Shown: positions 7,479-16,642, numbered from the stretch's first letter. The stretch: 64,000 nt of DNA from Cognaticolwellia aestuarii (GCF_002000025.1 NZ_MUZV01000009.1:142007-206006), one strand, 5' to 3'. Numbers and translations: made by a program. Notes: generated by a model from the letters alone, not told the origin.

Positions 7479-9242
7479 ATGTCGACAAAATCATCATCAA
7501 CGACTAATGAAAGTAACACTAAGCAAAACTTTAAGCGTTTAATGGCATATGCGAAAGCGTATAAAGCCGCTGCGTTAGTGTCAATTTTGGGCATGTTAGG
7601 CTATGCAGCCATCGACAGTTTTGTGTTTTCACAGCTGCAGCCGCTCATCGATAAAGGCCTAGATGGTCAAGACCCCGAGTTTATGAAATGGGCACCATTT
7701 GTCATTGTTTTAATGTTTGTACTTCGTGGTATATGTCACTTTGCCGGTAACTATACCTTAGCTTGGTTGGGTAATAATGTTGTTGCTAATATTCGTCAGG
7801 AATTATTTCAGCATGTCATGTCCATGCCTGTTGCTTATCATGATAAAGAATCAACGGGCAGTTTAATTTCAAAATTAACCTTTGATACAGAGCAAGTACT
7901 GAGTGCGGTTTCCAAAGCTTTGTTAACATTAGTACAGCAGGGCGCTTTTGTTATTGGCTTGTTGATCGTGATGTTTTATAACAGCTGGCAATTAGCCTCA
8001 ATTTTCTTGCTGATCACACCTATTATCGCCGGTATAGTGACGGTGATTTCTCGTCGTTTTCGTAAAATCAGTAAGGGTATACAAAATGCGATGGGAGAGG
8101 TGACCACAGCCGCTGAACAAACCTTTAATGGCCATAAAGTGGTATTAACCTTTGATGGTCAACAACGAGAATTTGAACGTTTTTCAGACATCAATAAGCA
8201 CAATCGTCAACAACGCATGAAAATGGTTGCAACACAAGCTGCCAGCGTACCTATCATCCAAATTATTGCTTCATTTGCTTTAGCTTTTGTTTTGTATGTT
8301 GCTAACCTAGACTCGATGCGTACAGAAATCTCCGCGGGGATATTTATGACTGTATTGATGTGTATGGTGACATTGCTACGACCATTAAAACTTCTAACGA
8401 CAGTCAATAGCGAGTTTCAAAAAGGTATGGCGGCCTGTGTCAGTATTTTTGCCGTACTTGATCAAAAAACTGAACGTGATACCGGCACAATAGCAATCGA
8501 GCGTGCGAAAGGTACTTTAGCATTTGAACATGTTAATTTCTTCTACAACGATGAAGAAAACAAGCAGGCACTTACGGATTTAAGTTTTACGGCTAATGTC
8601 GGTGAAACGGTTGCATTAGTTGGCCGCTCAGGTAGTGGTAAGTCAACTGCGAGTGCTTTATTACTGCGGTTTTACAACGCCACTAGCGGTAGGGTTCTTG
8701 TGGATGGTCAAGACATTACCGATTACAAATTAAAAGATTTGCGTAAGCAGTTTGCCTATGTTTCTCAGCAAGTGGTGTTATTTAATGACTCTATTGCGAA
8801 CAATATTGCTTATGGCAAACCGCAAGCAACGCGCGAAGAAATAGCAGACGCCGCACGCAAAGCGCATGTTATGGAGTTTGTTGAAGCTTTACCTGAAGGC
8901 TTAGATACCAATATTGGTGACAATGGAGCTATGTTGTCGGGAGGGCAACGTCAACGCGTCGCTATTGCACGAGCATTATTGTGTGATGCTCCGTTTCTTA
9001 TTTTAGATGAAGCGACCAGTGCATTGGATACTGAGTCTGAACGTCATATTCAAGATGCGCTGAGTATTTTACAAAAAGATCGTACCTGTATTGTCATTGC
9101 ACATCGACTATCAACCATTGAAAGTGCCGATAAAATAATTGTCATGGAACAAGGGCAAATTAAAGAACAAGGCGATCATCAAACCCTATTGGCGAAAGAT
9201 GGTGCTTATGCGCAATTACATAAGTTTCAATTTGGTGCTTAG
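7479..9242 (+). CDS. msbA: Lipid A export ABC transporter MsbA
   Basis: Half-transporter that acts as a homodimer to flip lipid A-core across the inner membrane. The first roughly 320 residues are the six-helix ABC-exporter domain. The ATPase domain follows, with Walker A GRSGSGKST near residue 381, signature LSGGQRQRVAIARAL near 485, Walker B FLILDEATSALD and H-loop IAHRLSTIE. I chose the ATG at 7479 because TTGAGAG lies six bases upstream; a TTG at 7467 is in frame. At 587 residues it matches the family. The next gene is lpxK, the classical msbA-lpxK pairing, 23 bp downstream. Confidence 0.95.
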   Translation: MSTKSSSTTNESNTKQNFKRLMAYAKAYKAAALVSILGMLGYAAIDSFVFSQLQPLIDKGLDGQDPEFMKWAPFVIVLMFVLRGICHFAGNYTLAWLGNNVVANIRQELFQHVMSMPVAYHDKESTGSLISKLTFDTEQVLSAVSKALLTLVQQGAFVIGLLIVMFYNSWQLASIFLLITPIIAGIVTVISRRFRKISKGIQNAMGEVTTAAEQTFNGHKVVLTFDGQQREFERFSDINKHNRQQRMKMVATQAASVPIIQIIASFALAFVLYVANLDSMRTEISAGIFMTVLMCMVTLLRPLKLLTTVNSEFQKGMAACVSIFAVLDQKTERDTGTIAIERAKGTLAFEHVNFFYNDEENKQALTDLSFTANVGETVALVGRSGSGKSTASALLLRFYNATSGRVLVDGQDITDYKLKDLRKQFAYVSQQVVLFNDSIANNIAYGKPQATREEIADAARKAHVMEFVEALPEGLDTNIGDNGAMLSGGQRQRVAIARALLCDAPFLILDEATSALDTESERHIQDALSILQKDRTCIVIAHRLSTIESADKIIVMEQGQIKEQGDHQTLLAKDGAYAQLHKFQFGA

Positions 9243-9265
9243 CTTTAGCTAAGTGGTAATAAATT

Positions 9266-10351
9266 ATGCGCTTAATTGAGAAAGTTTGGTTTCAAGGGCA
9301 CTCTGCTAAATGGTGGATGGTGCCTATATTATTACCACTTATGGTGGTGTTTGCCGGGCTGAGTTTTATCCGCCGTTTAGCTTACAAAATAGGGCTGTTG
9401 CAAGCGGTAAAAGTGTCAGTGCCCGTCGTTGTAGTCGGAAACATTGGTGTTGGTGGCAATGGTAAAACCCCAGTAACACTTTATTTAGTTGAAAAGCTGA
9501 CCGAACAAGGCTTAAAGGTTGGTGTAGTAAGTCGCGGTTATGGTTCAAATGCGCCGTACTACCCCTATCAAGTACACGCAGAGAGTACTGCAGAACAAGC
9601 CGGTGATGAGCCACTACTTATCTTTCAACGCAGTGGGGTTAATGTCGTTATAGGCTCAGATAGGGTGGCGGGTTGTCAATTACTGATTGAACAAGGCTGT
9701 GATTTGATTATTGCTGATGATGGCTTGCAACATTACCGCTTAGCACGAGACTTTGAATTTGTGGTAGTTGACGGTAAGCGTTTATTTGGTAATGGCTTAT
9801 TACTGCCTGCTGGGCCACTGCGTGAAACAAAGCAGCGAATCAATCATGCCAACTGCGTTATCGTAAATGGCGAAAGTTCATGGCTAAAACAAGCACATAA
9901 TTTAGATATTCCGGCGTTAACCATGCAGTTAACAGCCAATAAAGTGGTGAATGTTAAAACCGGCGAAAGTGTTAAATTATCGGACTTTTTGGCGCAATAT
10001 CTTGTTAGTGAATATAAAGTAAATGCTTTAGCAGGTATTGGCGATCCAAAGCGATTTTTTAATACCCTCGAACAATATGGTTTTACAATAGCAAGGGCGC
10101 AAGGTTTTGTTGATCATCAAACATTTACCGTCGATGATTTACAGTCATTTTCTGAAGATTTACCACTATTGATGACTGAAAAAGATGCGGTAAAATGTGC
10201 CAGCTTTGCGCAAGAAAACTACTGGTATTTACCCGTCGACGCGGTATTTTTACACACTTCGAATGTTGAAAATATTACGGCAGTAATAACTGAGCTTGTT
10301 AAGCTAGTTGATGAGCATGACGCAAGAGACTCTTATGAGCTCAAGCGATAG
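9266..10351 (+). CDS. lpxK: Tetraacyldisaccharide 4'-kinase LpxK
   Basis: Phosphorylates the 4' position of the lipid A disaccharide-1-phosphate at the inner membrane. The N-terminus is hydrophobic (WWMVPILLPLMVVFAGLSFI), followed by the P-loop GNIGVGGNGKTP near residues 58-69. Further LpxK motifs are VVSRGYGS, AGDEPLL, the LIIADDGLQHYRL Walker B-like motif and PAGPLRE. The 361 residues are somewhat longer than E. coli LpxK (328). It follows msbA by 23 bp and is followed by ycaR and kdsB, an operon that supplies lipid A and Kdo. Confidence 0.95.
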   Translation: MRLIEKVWFQGHSAKWWMVPILLPLMVVFAGLSFIRRLAYKIGLLQAVKVSVPVVVVGNIGVGGNGKTPVTLYLVEKLTEQGLKVGVVSRGYGSNAPYYPYQVHAESTAEQAGDEPLLIFQRSGVNVVIGSDRVAGCQLLIEQGCDLIIADDGLQHYRLARDFEFVVVDGKRLFGNGLLLPAGPLRETKQRINHANCVIVNGESSWLKQAHNLDIPALTMQLTANKVVNVKTGESVKLSDFLAQYLVSEYKVNALAGIGDPKRFFNTLEQYGFTIARAQGFVDHQTFTVDDLQSFSEDLPLLMTEKDAVKCASFAQENYWYLPVDAVFLHTSNVENITAVITELVKLVDEHDARDSYELKR

Positions 10352-10411
10352 AAATTTAACACTTGATGCACAGGTATCAAGTTATTGGTTTTACATTTAA
10401 GAGAGATAATT

Positions 10412-10591
10412 ATGGCGTTTGATATTAAATTAATGGAAATTCTTGCCTGCCCAGTATGTAAAGGAAAGTTAGAATATAATAAAGCACAGCAAGAATTGAT
10501 TTGTAAGTTTGACCGTTTAGCTTACGCGATAGATAAAGATATTCCAGTGCTACTTGAGAGTGAAGCTCGTCGTATTACAGAAGATGCTTAA
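10412..10591 (+). CDS. ycaR: Trm112/YcaR family small protein
   Basis: A 59-residue protein, with the start placed at the ATG at 10412 behind AGAGAG; an upstream in-frame ATG at 10385 lacks a comparable site. The sequence [20 protein letters not shown] followed by [20 protein letters not shown] closely follows E. coli YcaR, including the single CPVC pair. The family is related to Trm112 zinc-ribbon proteins. In bacteria its role is not settled. It sits between lpxK and kdsB exactly as in other gammaproteobacteria. Confidence 0.9.
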   Translation: MAFDIKLMEILACPVCKGKLEYNKAQQELICKFDRLAYAIDKDIPVLLESEARRITEDA

Positions 10592-10632
10592 CCTGGTTAG
10601 ATTTATAATAAAACAAGATTAATGAGGTCTAT

Positions 10633-11397
10633 ATGTCGTTTGTAGTAGTGATCCCTGCGCGTTTTGAGTCATCTCGATTACCGGGCAAAGTACTGGCCGA
10701 TATCGCAGGAAAACCTATGATCCAATGGGTTGTAGAAAAGGCCTTAGCCAGTGGTGCTGAACAAGTTATTGTGGCAACTGATAATGATGATGTTGCCAAG
10801 GTGGTAAAAAGTTTTGGTGGTGAAGTATGTAAAACCCGTGCTGACCATCAATCAGGTACTGAGCGATTAGCTGAGGTGATGGAAACTTATCAGTTTTCTG
10901 ATCAACAAGTGATTGTTAATGTGCAGGGTGACGAACCTTTTATCCCAGTGGAAAATATTGTGCAAGTTGCGGGTAACTTATCTAACCAAAGCCAAGCCCG
11001 TATGGCAACATTAGCGATGAAAATTACTGATGTTAATGAAGCATTAAATCCGAATGCTGTAAAAGTGCTCTGTGATAAAAATGGTTACGCCATGTACTTT
11101 AGTCGCGCAACAATCCCATATGATCGTGAACGCTTTCTCAATAGTAAACATATTGACACCATTGGTGATTTTTACCTTCGCCATATTGGCATATATGCCT
11201 ATAGAGCTGGATTTATTAAAGACTATGTACAATGGCCGACAAGTCAATTAGAGCAAGTTGAGTCATTAGAGCAATTGCGAGTGCTGTGGCAAGGAGAAAA
11301 AATTCATGTTGCCGTAGCAAATACAGCTTTAGAAGTAGAAGGTGTTGATACACCAGAAGATTTAGAGAAAGCTAGGCTTTACGCAAATTCGTTATAA
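10633..11397 (+). CDS. kdsB: 3-deoxy-manno-octulosonate cytidylyltransferase KdsB
   Basis: Activates Kdo to CMP-Kdo for the LPS inner core. The 254 residues open with the nucleotidyltransferase motif [17 protein letters not shown] and continue with [20 protein letters not shown] (metal and substrate site), the CYAMYFSR-like [13 protein letters not shown], and [13 protein letters not shown]. An ATG preceded by ATGAGG is used. It is the last gene of msbA-lpxK-ycaR-kdsB and is followed by a clear terminator. Confidence 0.96.
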   Translation: MSFVVVIPARFESSRLPGKVLADIAGKPMIQWVVEKALASGAEQVIVATDNDDVAKVVKSFGGEVCKTRADHQSGTERLAEVMETYQFSDQQVIVNVQGDEPFIPVENIVQVAGNLSNQSQARMATLAMKITDVNEALNPNAVKVLCDKNGYAMYFSRATIPYDRERFLNSKHIDTIGDFYLRHIGIYAYRAGFIKDYVQWPTSQLEQVESLEQLRVLWQGEKIHVAVANTALEVEGVDTPEDLEKARLYANSL

Positions 11398-11417
11398 AAA
11401 GCGACAACAGCAACAAT

Positions 11418-11444
11418 AAAAAGAGGCTATCAAGCCTCTTTTTT
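11418..11444 (+). terminator. Rho-independent terminator after kdsB
   Basis: Stem AAAAAGAGGCT / AGCCTCTTTTTT with a four-base loop (ATCA), starting 21 bp after the kdsB stop. Confidence 0.92.
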
Positions 11445-11620
11445 AATTATAAAGCGCTTAGTAAAACGGTTATTCTGATTGCTTGTTGTTTACTTTAGCG
11501 CCATTGAATAATGTTATTTTAGTTTGCTGGTAAGAAAAACGTAAAGCCATCTTACTCATGATGTCAGGTTAATAAATGTTATCCACTTTATCAGTTAGAA
11601 TGTAAGGTACTTTATTTAAA

Positions 11621-11853
11621 TAACCTGAATTCTGGATAATGAGTGCTTGATATTCAAGTGATTCAAAAGCTTAGGTGGCAAGGTAAATGCTGTAGCAAGG
11701 TGAACATCACTAATAGACATCATCAATGCTTCATTTTATGCCATTTCCAAGGCAAAACGTTTATCAATAGCGGGCTATTTATCGACGTTTTAACGCAGAC
11801 AATGGGTTAAAAAGGAGGATTGAGCAAGTGCTGCTTATCCAGAATTCAGGTTA
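11621..11853. mobile_element. MITE-like element with 19-bp terminal inverted repeats
   Basis: TAACCTGAATTCTGGATAA at 11621-11639 recurs as an exact inverted copy at 11835-11853, enclosing about 195 bp with no intact gene. If the repeat is trimmed by one base, both ends are flanked by AAAT, a possible 4-bp target duplication. On the minus strand a 37-codon open piece runs into the left terminal repeat, which could be a transposase remnant, but I recognise no family. Size, perfect ends and lack of a gene point to a non-autonomous transposon. The other parts of the 11398-11938 gap hold only the kdsB terminator and unassigned sequence. Confidence 0.65.
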
Positions 11854-11938
11854 AATAATTGATATTTCTGATCCAACCCGTTATTAATACTGAGCTAGTT
11901 TTTTAATTTTGTCGCTCGTTAGTTTAGGTGAATAGTTG

Positions 11939-12703
11939 ATGGTACTGACCAAGAAACAAGCTCGTTTGCTTATGGTAAAAAAAGGCTTTTTAGATATGTT
12001 ACCGCTTAACTTAGCGGTGTTACCTTGGGGCATTCTTTGTGGCTCATTGGCGATTCAACGAGATTTTTCGGCATTTGAAGCTATTTTGATGCCATTGATA
12101 GTGTTCGCTGGCTCGGCCCAGCTCGTTGCAATTGAATTAATTGCTAATAATGCCTCGCTAGCAACGATTTTATTTACCACTTTTATAATCAGCTCTCGGC
12201 ATTTTCTATATGGTTTAGCCTTACGTGATAAATTAAAAGTTTTACCAACACCTTGGCGTTATGGCTTAGGTTTTCTATTAACCGATGAATTGTTTGCTTT
12301 ATCGGGGCACTCTAAAGCCTTTGTTGGGCAATTACGTCTTGTTTATGCCTTAGTAGCAGGCGGCAGCTTTTACTTGTTTTGGTTACTGTGGAATGTGACA
12401 GGCGTTATCGCCGGTAGTTATTTACCCGACTTAACACATTTAGGTTTAGATTTTGCTATTGCAGTAACTTTTATTGCACTGGTGATCCCGACAATTATTA
12501 ATTTACCCATTTTAGTTACTGTGATTGTGGCAGGATTATTATCTGTGCTGTTTAAGTTAATGGCATTTGAACTAGACTTGGTTGCTGCGGCTTTAATTGC
12601 CATGTATTGCGGTTACCTTACCGAGCGTTTCCAGCAAAAATACTCTGCAGCTAGCAGCGATGGTCATAATGGTGATACTCGTCAAATATTGAAGGATAAA
12701 TAA
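11939..12703 (+). CDS. azlC: AzlC family branched-chain amino acid exporter, large subunit
   Basis: Polytopic membrane protein of 254 residues. The AzlC family pairs with AzlD to export branched-chain amino acids or related compounds. Typical AzlC features are LPLNLAVLPWGILCGSLAI, the motif FAGSAQLVAIELIANNAS and SSRHFLYGLALRDKL, with six or more hydrophobic segments. The ATG at 11939 has AGGTGAA seven bases upstream and is preferred to the TTG just before it. The stop overlaps the azlD start by one base. The pair is flanked on both sides by MITE-like inverted-repeat elements. Actual substrate is unknown. Confidence 0.88.
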   Translation: MVLTKKQARLLMVKKGFLDMLPLNLAVLPWGILCGSLAIQRDFSAFEAILMPLIVFAGSAQLVAIELIANNASLATILFTTFIISSRHFLYGLALRDKLKVLPTPWRYGLGFLLTDELFALSGHSKAFVGQLRLVYALVAGGSFYLFWLLWNVTGVIAGSYLPDLTHLGLDFAIAVTFIALVIPTIINLPILVTVIVAGLLSVLFKLMAFELDLVAAALIAMYCGYLTERFQQKYSAASSDGHNGDTRQILKDK

Positions 12704-13020
12704 TGACATTGCTAACGATTATTTTGATGGCCTTGATCACTTTCACGACCCGATATTTATTTATTCACCCTAGGTTACCTGTTCGCCTCGGCGCAAAAAT
12801 GGCAAAGCTATTAAGTTTTAGTGCTCCAGCCGTATTGACCGCTATTTGGGTACCGATCATTTTTGTGCAACAAGGGCAGTTAAATGTGTCTTTAAATAAC
12901 CCTTATTTGATCGCGGCTAGTTTTGCGGTGTTAGCTGCGGCAAAAAGTAAGAGCATTTACCTAACCATGTTGGTTGGGTTGATCACGTTTATCATCAGCC
13001 GTTATTTTTTTGTGTTGTAA
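12703..13020 (+). CDS. azlD: AzlD family exporter, small subunit
   Basis: A 105-residue membrane protein with three to four hydrophobic segments and the AzlD motif ITFTTRYLFI near the N-terminus, then LLSFSAPAVLTAIWVPIIF. AzlD is the small partner of AzlC. The TAATG overlap with azlC implies coupled translation and a fixed stoichiometry. The gene ends just before the structured repeat element at 13098. Confidence 0.85.
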   Translation: MTLLTIILMALITFTTRYLFIHPRLPVRLGAKMAKLLSFSAPAVLTAIWVPIIFVQQGQLNVSLNNPYLIAASFAVLAAAKSKSIYLTMLVGLITFIISRYFFVL

Positions 13021-13097
13021 GCTTTTTAGTCAGCGCTAACTTGTAATACCTTCTTAACCATTTAAAAACTCATGAAATGGTTGGGGCTCATGAAACT

Positions 13098-13412
13098 TAT
13101 ACCCAAACCACTTGAAAATGCAGGATTGTGCAAGTCGAAAAAGGGTTAGCACCAAGGCATTGATTGAAAGGAATGGTTGTTCCATTGTTAAAATCAATAA
13201 CGCCGGAGATAACCCTTTATCGACTTGCCCTTCGGGCGCTAAGCTAGAAAACCAGTGCAGCGTTGCATACATGGATGGATGTACTGAGCTTTTGTCTGGA
13301 GCAAAAAAGCTGTGCAGCACTTGATAAGGGAATAACCATTATCTGCGTACTGTGCCTTGCGCTGATTTCCTAGCTTAACGCTGAAACTGCATTTTCAAGT
13401 GGCTTGGGTATA
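13098..13412. mobile_element. MITE-like element with 26-bp terminal and nested internal inverted repeats
   Basis: The ends (13098-13123 and 13387-13412) are inverted copies matching at 25 of 26 positions, beginning TATACCCAAACC. Inside, GCAAGTCGAAAAAGGGTTA (13130-13148) pairs with 13210-13228 at 18 of 19 positions, and smaller hairpins lie between and after them (for example around GGAATGG...CCATT and CCCTTCGGG). The 315-bp unit has no convincing gene: open frames on both strands across it merely follow the repeat. It resembles the gene-free structured repeats common in Alteromonadales genomes; that resemblance is from memory. Confidence 0.7.
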
Positions 13413-13516
13413 TAGCTAAAAGTACACCAGTTATCGAATAAAGCTTGTCAGTTGATAACGTTAGCTTTTATGATGGCGCACGCCTTTTATCTCAGATGAG
13501 CATTGTAAATATTATT

Positions 13517-14953
13517 ATGAAGTTAACTAAATCATTAACCGCCATCGCTATTGCGAGTGCGCTGACTTTTATCCCAAGTACTTTTGTACAAGCAGCAGGC
13601 ACTCAAGCGAAGCAAGAATCAGCTTCTAGCTGGTTAAACTTGAGCGCCAAAGAGCTTAAAGCGGTAGAGCGCTACGCGAGTGAATATAAAGATTATATTT
13701 ATAAAACCCCAACCGAACTTACTTTTGTTACCGAAACCATTAAACGTGTTGAAAAACAAGGGTTTAAAATATTAAACGAAAAAAGTAAATTAACACCAGG
13801 GGCACGTTTTTATGACGTGAACCGAGACCGAGCAATTACCTTAATGGTGATTGGAGAAGAGCCGTTGGAGCAAGGCACGCGGATCGTCGGTGCTCACATT
13901 GATGCGCCACGTTTAGAGCTTAAGGGGCGACCATTATTTGAAAAACAAGAATTTGCCATGTTTCAAACTTATATCCATGGCGGTATTAAGACTTATCAAT
14001 GGGTGAATATCCCACTAGCCTTAGTGGGCAGAGTTGATAAAAAAGATGGTACAACGGTTAATATTTCTGTTGGCTTTGATGACAATGATCCTATCTTTTT
14101 GGTTACTGATTTAGCTCCGCATGTTGACTCACCCAATCGTAAACGTACTAGCCGAGAGGTGATTGGCAAAGAAGAGCTTGATGTTATTGTTGCTGCTAAA
14201 CCTGAATTAGATAAAAAAATCAAAGATCAGGTCAAAGACTATTTAATGTCTGAATATAATATTGCTGTTGAGGACTTAGTTTCCGCTGAATTGGCGTTAG
14301 TGCCGGCAACTAAACCGCGTGATGTTGGCTTTGATCGCAGTATGATTGCCGCTTATGGTCAAGATGATAAGGCTTCATCAATAGCAGCAGTGAAAGCGTT
14401 AACTGAGCAAAAAGTTCCTAAATATACTGCTATTGCTTATTTGGTTGATAACGAAGAAGTCGGTAATATTAATAATACTGGTGCAAGCTCTACTTACTTA
14501 GTGGATTTGATCAGCGGTTTACTCTACAACGAAAAAGGTGATCGTTACAATGATTACCAATTGCGTAAAGTGTTACGCAATACCAAAGTTATTTCTGCCG
14601 ATGTTAATCCTGGTGTCAACCCAACATGGTCAAGTGTTTGGGAATTAGGTAACGCGCCACGCTTGGGTAATGGCGTTAACTTAAAGCTTTACGGTGGTGG
14701 TTTTAACGCAAACTCTGAGTATATGGCATGGACACGTAACTATTTAGATAATGCTGATATTAAGTGGCAAACCTCAACGTATAAAGGTAAGGCATCAGGT
14801 GGCACTATTGGTAGTGACCTATCAAACGATAATATGGAAGTAATTGATTTTGGTATTCCTATCTTATCTATTCACTCACCTTATGCAGTAGGTTCAAAAG
14901 TTGATTTATATTCGTTGTATAAAGCGATGTCAGCATTTTACCAAGAAAAATAA
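13517..14953 (+). CDS. M18 family aminopeptidase, exported
   Basis: Zinc aminopeptidase with a cleavable signal peptide (MKLTKSLTAIAIASALTFIP, ending VQAAG). The M18 ligand motifs are in order: GAHIDAPRLELKG, DDKASS, VDNEEVGNINNTGASS, SADVNPGVNPTW and a C-terminal SIHSPYAVGSKVDLY. The start at 13517 is chosen because the signal peptide begins there; longer in-frame starts at 13445 and 13496 would bury it. The protein is 478 residues. Most M18 enzymes are cytoplasmic, so an exported form is notable and suggests peptide use in the periplasm or outside. It forms its own unit, with a terminator downstream. Confidence 0.85.
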   Translation: MKLTKSLTAIAIASALTFIPSTFVQAAGTQAKQESASSWLNLSAKELKAVERYASEYKDYIYKTPTELTFVTETIKRVEKQGFKILNEKSKLTPGARFYDVNRDRAITLMVIGEEPLEQGTRIVGAHIDAPRLELKGRPLFEKQEFAMFQTYIHGGIKTYQWVNIPLALVGRVDKKDGTTVNISVGFDDNDPIFLVTDLAPHVDSPNRKRTSREVIGKEELDVIVAAKPELDKKIKDQVKDYLMSEYNIAVEDLVSAELALVPATKPRDVGFDRSMIAAYGQDDKASSIAAVKALTEQKVPKYTAIAYLVDNEEVGNINNTGASSTYLVDLISGLLYNEKGDRYNDYQLRKVLRNTKVISADVNPGVNPTWSSVWELGNAPRLGNGVNLKLYGGGFNANSEYMAWTRNYLDNADIKWQTSTYKGKASGGTIGSDLSNDNMEVIDFGIPILSIHSPYAVGSKVDLYSLYKAMSAFYQEK

Positions 14954-14980
14954 AGGTTAAAAGTTATTACAACTAAAATC

Positions 14981-15012
14981 AAAAAGCCGTATTAATACAT
15001 ACGGCTTTTTTA
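14981..15012 (+). terminator. Rho-independent terminator after the M18 aminopeptidase
   Basis: Stem AAAAAGCCGTAT / ATACGGCTTTTT with loop TAATAC. Its symmetry means it can also serve the convergent acyltransferase gene that ends at 15040. Confidence 0.9.
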
Positions 15013-15039
15013 TCAAGTTAATCGCATGTGCTGATTTTG

Positions 15040-16137
15040 TTAAAGCGTCTGTTTTGCGATAACCGGATTAGCATACATAGTTAATAACCAGTGTTGCTGC
15101 TCTGCTGTCAGATTTTCCATACGCTTGTTAAGTTGCGCCAACATTGAATTATCAGTATCTTGCTGATTCAAAGCTGCGTGAGCAACTAAATTACTGTCAT
15201 AGAGTTTATAGTTGCTGATGATCTCTTTATCAATGGCTGCTGCGATAGCTTTGCTATCAGCGTAATCACCAATGATAGGCTGGCAAAACTCAATATGCAC
15301 TCGACCTTTTTGCCCGACTAAACCTTGAGTGATACTTTTCAGATCTTCACCTTCTTGCTTTTTATAGCTGCCAGTGGCTTCTTTTTCTGCAAGTTCAATG
15401 GCTTTATCACTATCACAGGGATCAAATTCATAGGAAATAGACACGGGCACTATATTTAATTCTGCTAGATAATCAGCGATTGGAGTTTGTTTATCTTTAT
15501 TTAGCAGTAGCATAGAGATTAAAGCAGCATTTGTTTTATCTATACCGTCTTTAGCTCTGCCTTCACGTTGGGCAATCCAGATGTTCTGTTTACGATTAGC
15601 AACGGTGTCATGAATGTAAGCTGATAATTGCTTTGATGCATTAAGCATAGCGCGTTTACTTTCTGCACTACGTTTAACAATAAAACTTTTATTAATACGC
15701 ATTAAGTCAGCCACCCAAGGCTGGTGTAATAAATTATCACCAACGGCTGCTTCAACAGTGCTGATACCACTTTTATACAAAGCAAGGTTTACTAATGCAA
15801 CATCTAATACAATATCACGATGGTTACTGATAAATAGTGCGGGTTTAGTATTATCAAAATTATCAATCCCACTAAAGCTGAAACCAGCGGTACTGTTTTT
15901 AATTAGGTGATGTAAGTATTTTGCAACTTCCATTTGAATTTCATCAATACTATGAAACTTTTGGGCACGAAACTTTAATGACCACTTAACGATTGAACAG
16001 GCAAGTGCGGGCAGTGATTGGTACAAGCGGGGCATTTTTAAACTAGCAATAGAGGCTTGCAAGCCTTTTTCGTTAATTAAACTTTCAATTACCTTAACTA
16101 CCTCATCATCACGATAAGGGCGTATATCATCAAACAT
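15040..16137 (-). CDS. PlsC-type glycerophosphate/lysophospholipid acyltransferase-like protein
   Basis: A 365-residue acyltransferase homologue. The catalytic region reads ISNHRDIVLDVALVNLAL (His106), followed by SFIVKRS and WIAQREGRAKDG, which matches the EGxR block of the family. The His-to-Asp spacing is H-x5-D if the second Asp is catalytic, one more than the classical HxxxxD; this HRDIxLD variant occurs in a subgroup of marine acyltransferases as I recall. No obvious transmembrane helix flanks the domain, and the C-terminal about 120 residues have no family I recognise. A phospholipid-synthesis role is likely, but the substrate is not known. Confidence 0.75.
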   Translation of the reverse strand: MFDDIRPYRDDEVVKVIESLINEKGLQASIASLKMPRLYQSLPALACSIVKWSLKFRAQKFHSIDEIQMEVAKYLHHLIKNSTAGFSFSGIDNFDNTKPALFISNHRDIVLDVALVNLALYKSGISTVEAAVGDNLLHQPWVADLMRINKSFIVKRSAESKRAMLNASKQLSAYIHDTVANRKQNIWIAQREGRAKDGIDKTNAALISMLLLNKDKQTPIADYLAELNIVPVSISYEFDPCDSDKAIELAEKEATGSYKKQEGEDLKSITQGLVGQKGRVHIEFCQPIIGDYADSKAIAAAIDKEIISNYKLYDSNLVAHAALNQQDTDNSMLAQLNKRMENLTAEQQHWLLTMYANPVIAKQTL

Positions 16138-16642
16138 TCAAAAATCTCTTCTATTACAGAAAACAAATAATAAGCCAACAACGATTATAACTGAATCATA
16201 TTGAAAAATGCGCATTTTGTTTGTTCGTTTAATGCTTTAAATTTGAAATAATAACAATAGGACATTCATTATTGTTAACGTAGTTACGTACTGGGCTCTT
16301 GTAAAGCATCAGATGATTTCAGTTAAATATTCAATTGTAGTTGCTTGGTGAATCAGGGCGTAACGAGTTATTGGTCTTTTTACTACTTTTATAGTAGCCA
16401 GCCTAGCTATGCTTTTTAGGTTTATCGAGGAAAAATTTAATTGATAGTGAACTTGTCGCCATCTTTTCGTTCTGATGTTATTAAAGCGAGATTAAGTTAA
16501 GCTCGAAAGACAGTAAGATAGCGTTGTTAGTATTGATTTAAGCAGTCGCTAGTCGATTAATCGTAATATTTACTAAATTAACTTGCGTTTTTAACATTTA
16601 ACCCCAACTATTGATATGAGTAGCTAATAAAAAGGAATACCT
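16138..16642. other. Intergenic region before hpf, nothing recognised
   Basis: About 505 bp between the divergent acyltransferase and hpf genes. No open frame, tRNA or strong repeat was found; a short hairpin (CTACTTTTATAGTAG) lies near 16385. It presumably carries both promoters and an hpf leader. Confidence 0.5.

Noticed and set aside
11700..11745. Transposase pseudogene inside the 19-bp-repeat element
   Set aside because: Only a 37-codon open piece is present and no transposase motif can be recognised; it is noted only as a possible remnant.
13054..13324. Open frames on both strands (70 and 88 codons) across the repeat downstream of azlD
   Set aside because: Both are confined to the nested inverted-repeat element, have no ribosome-binding site and no protein-like features; they follow from the repeat structure.
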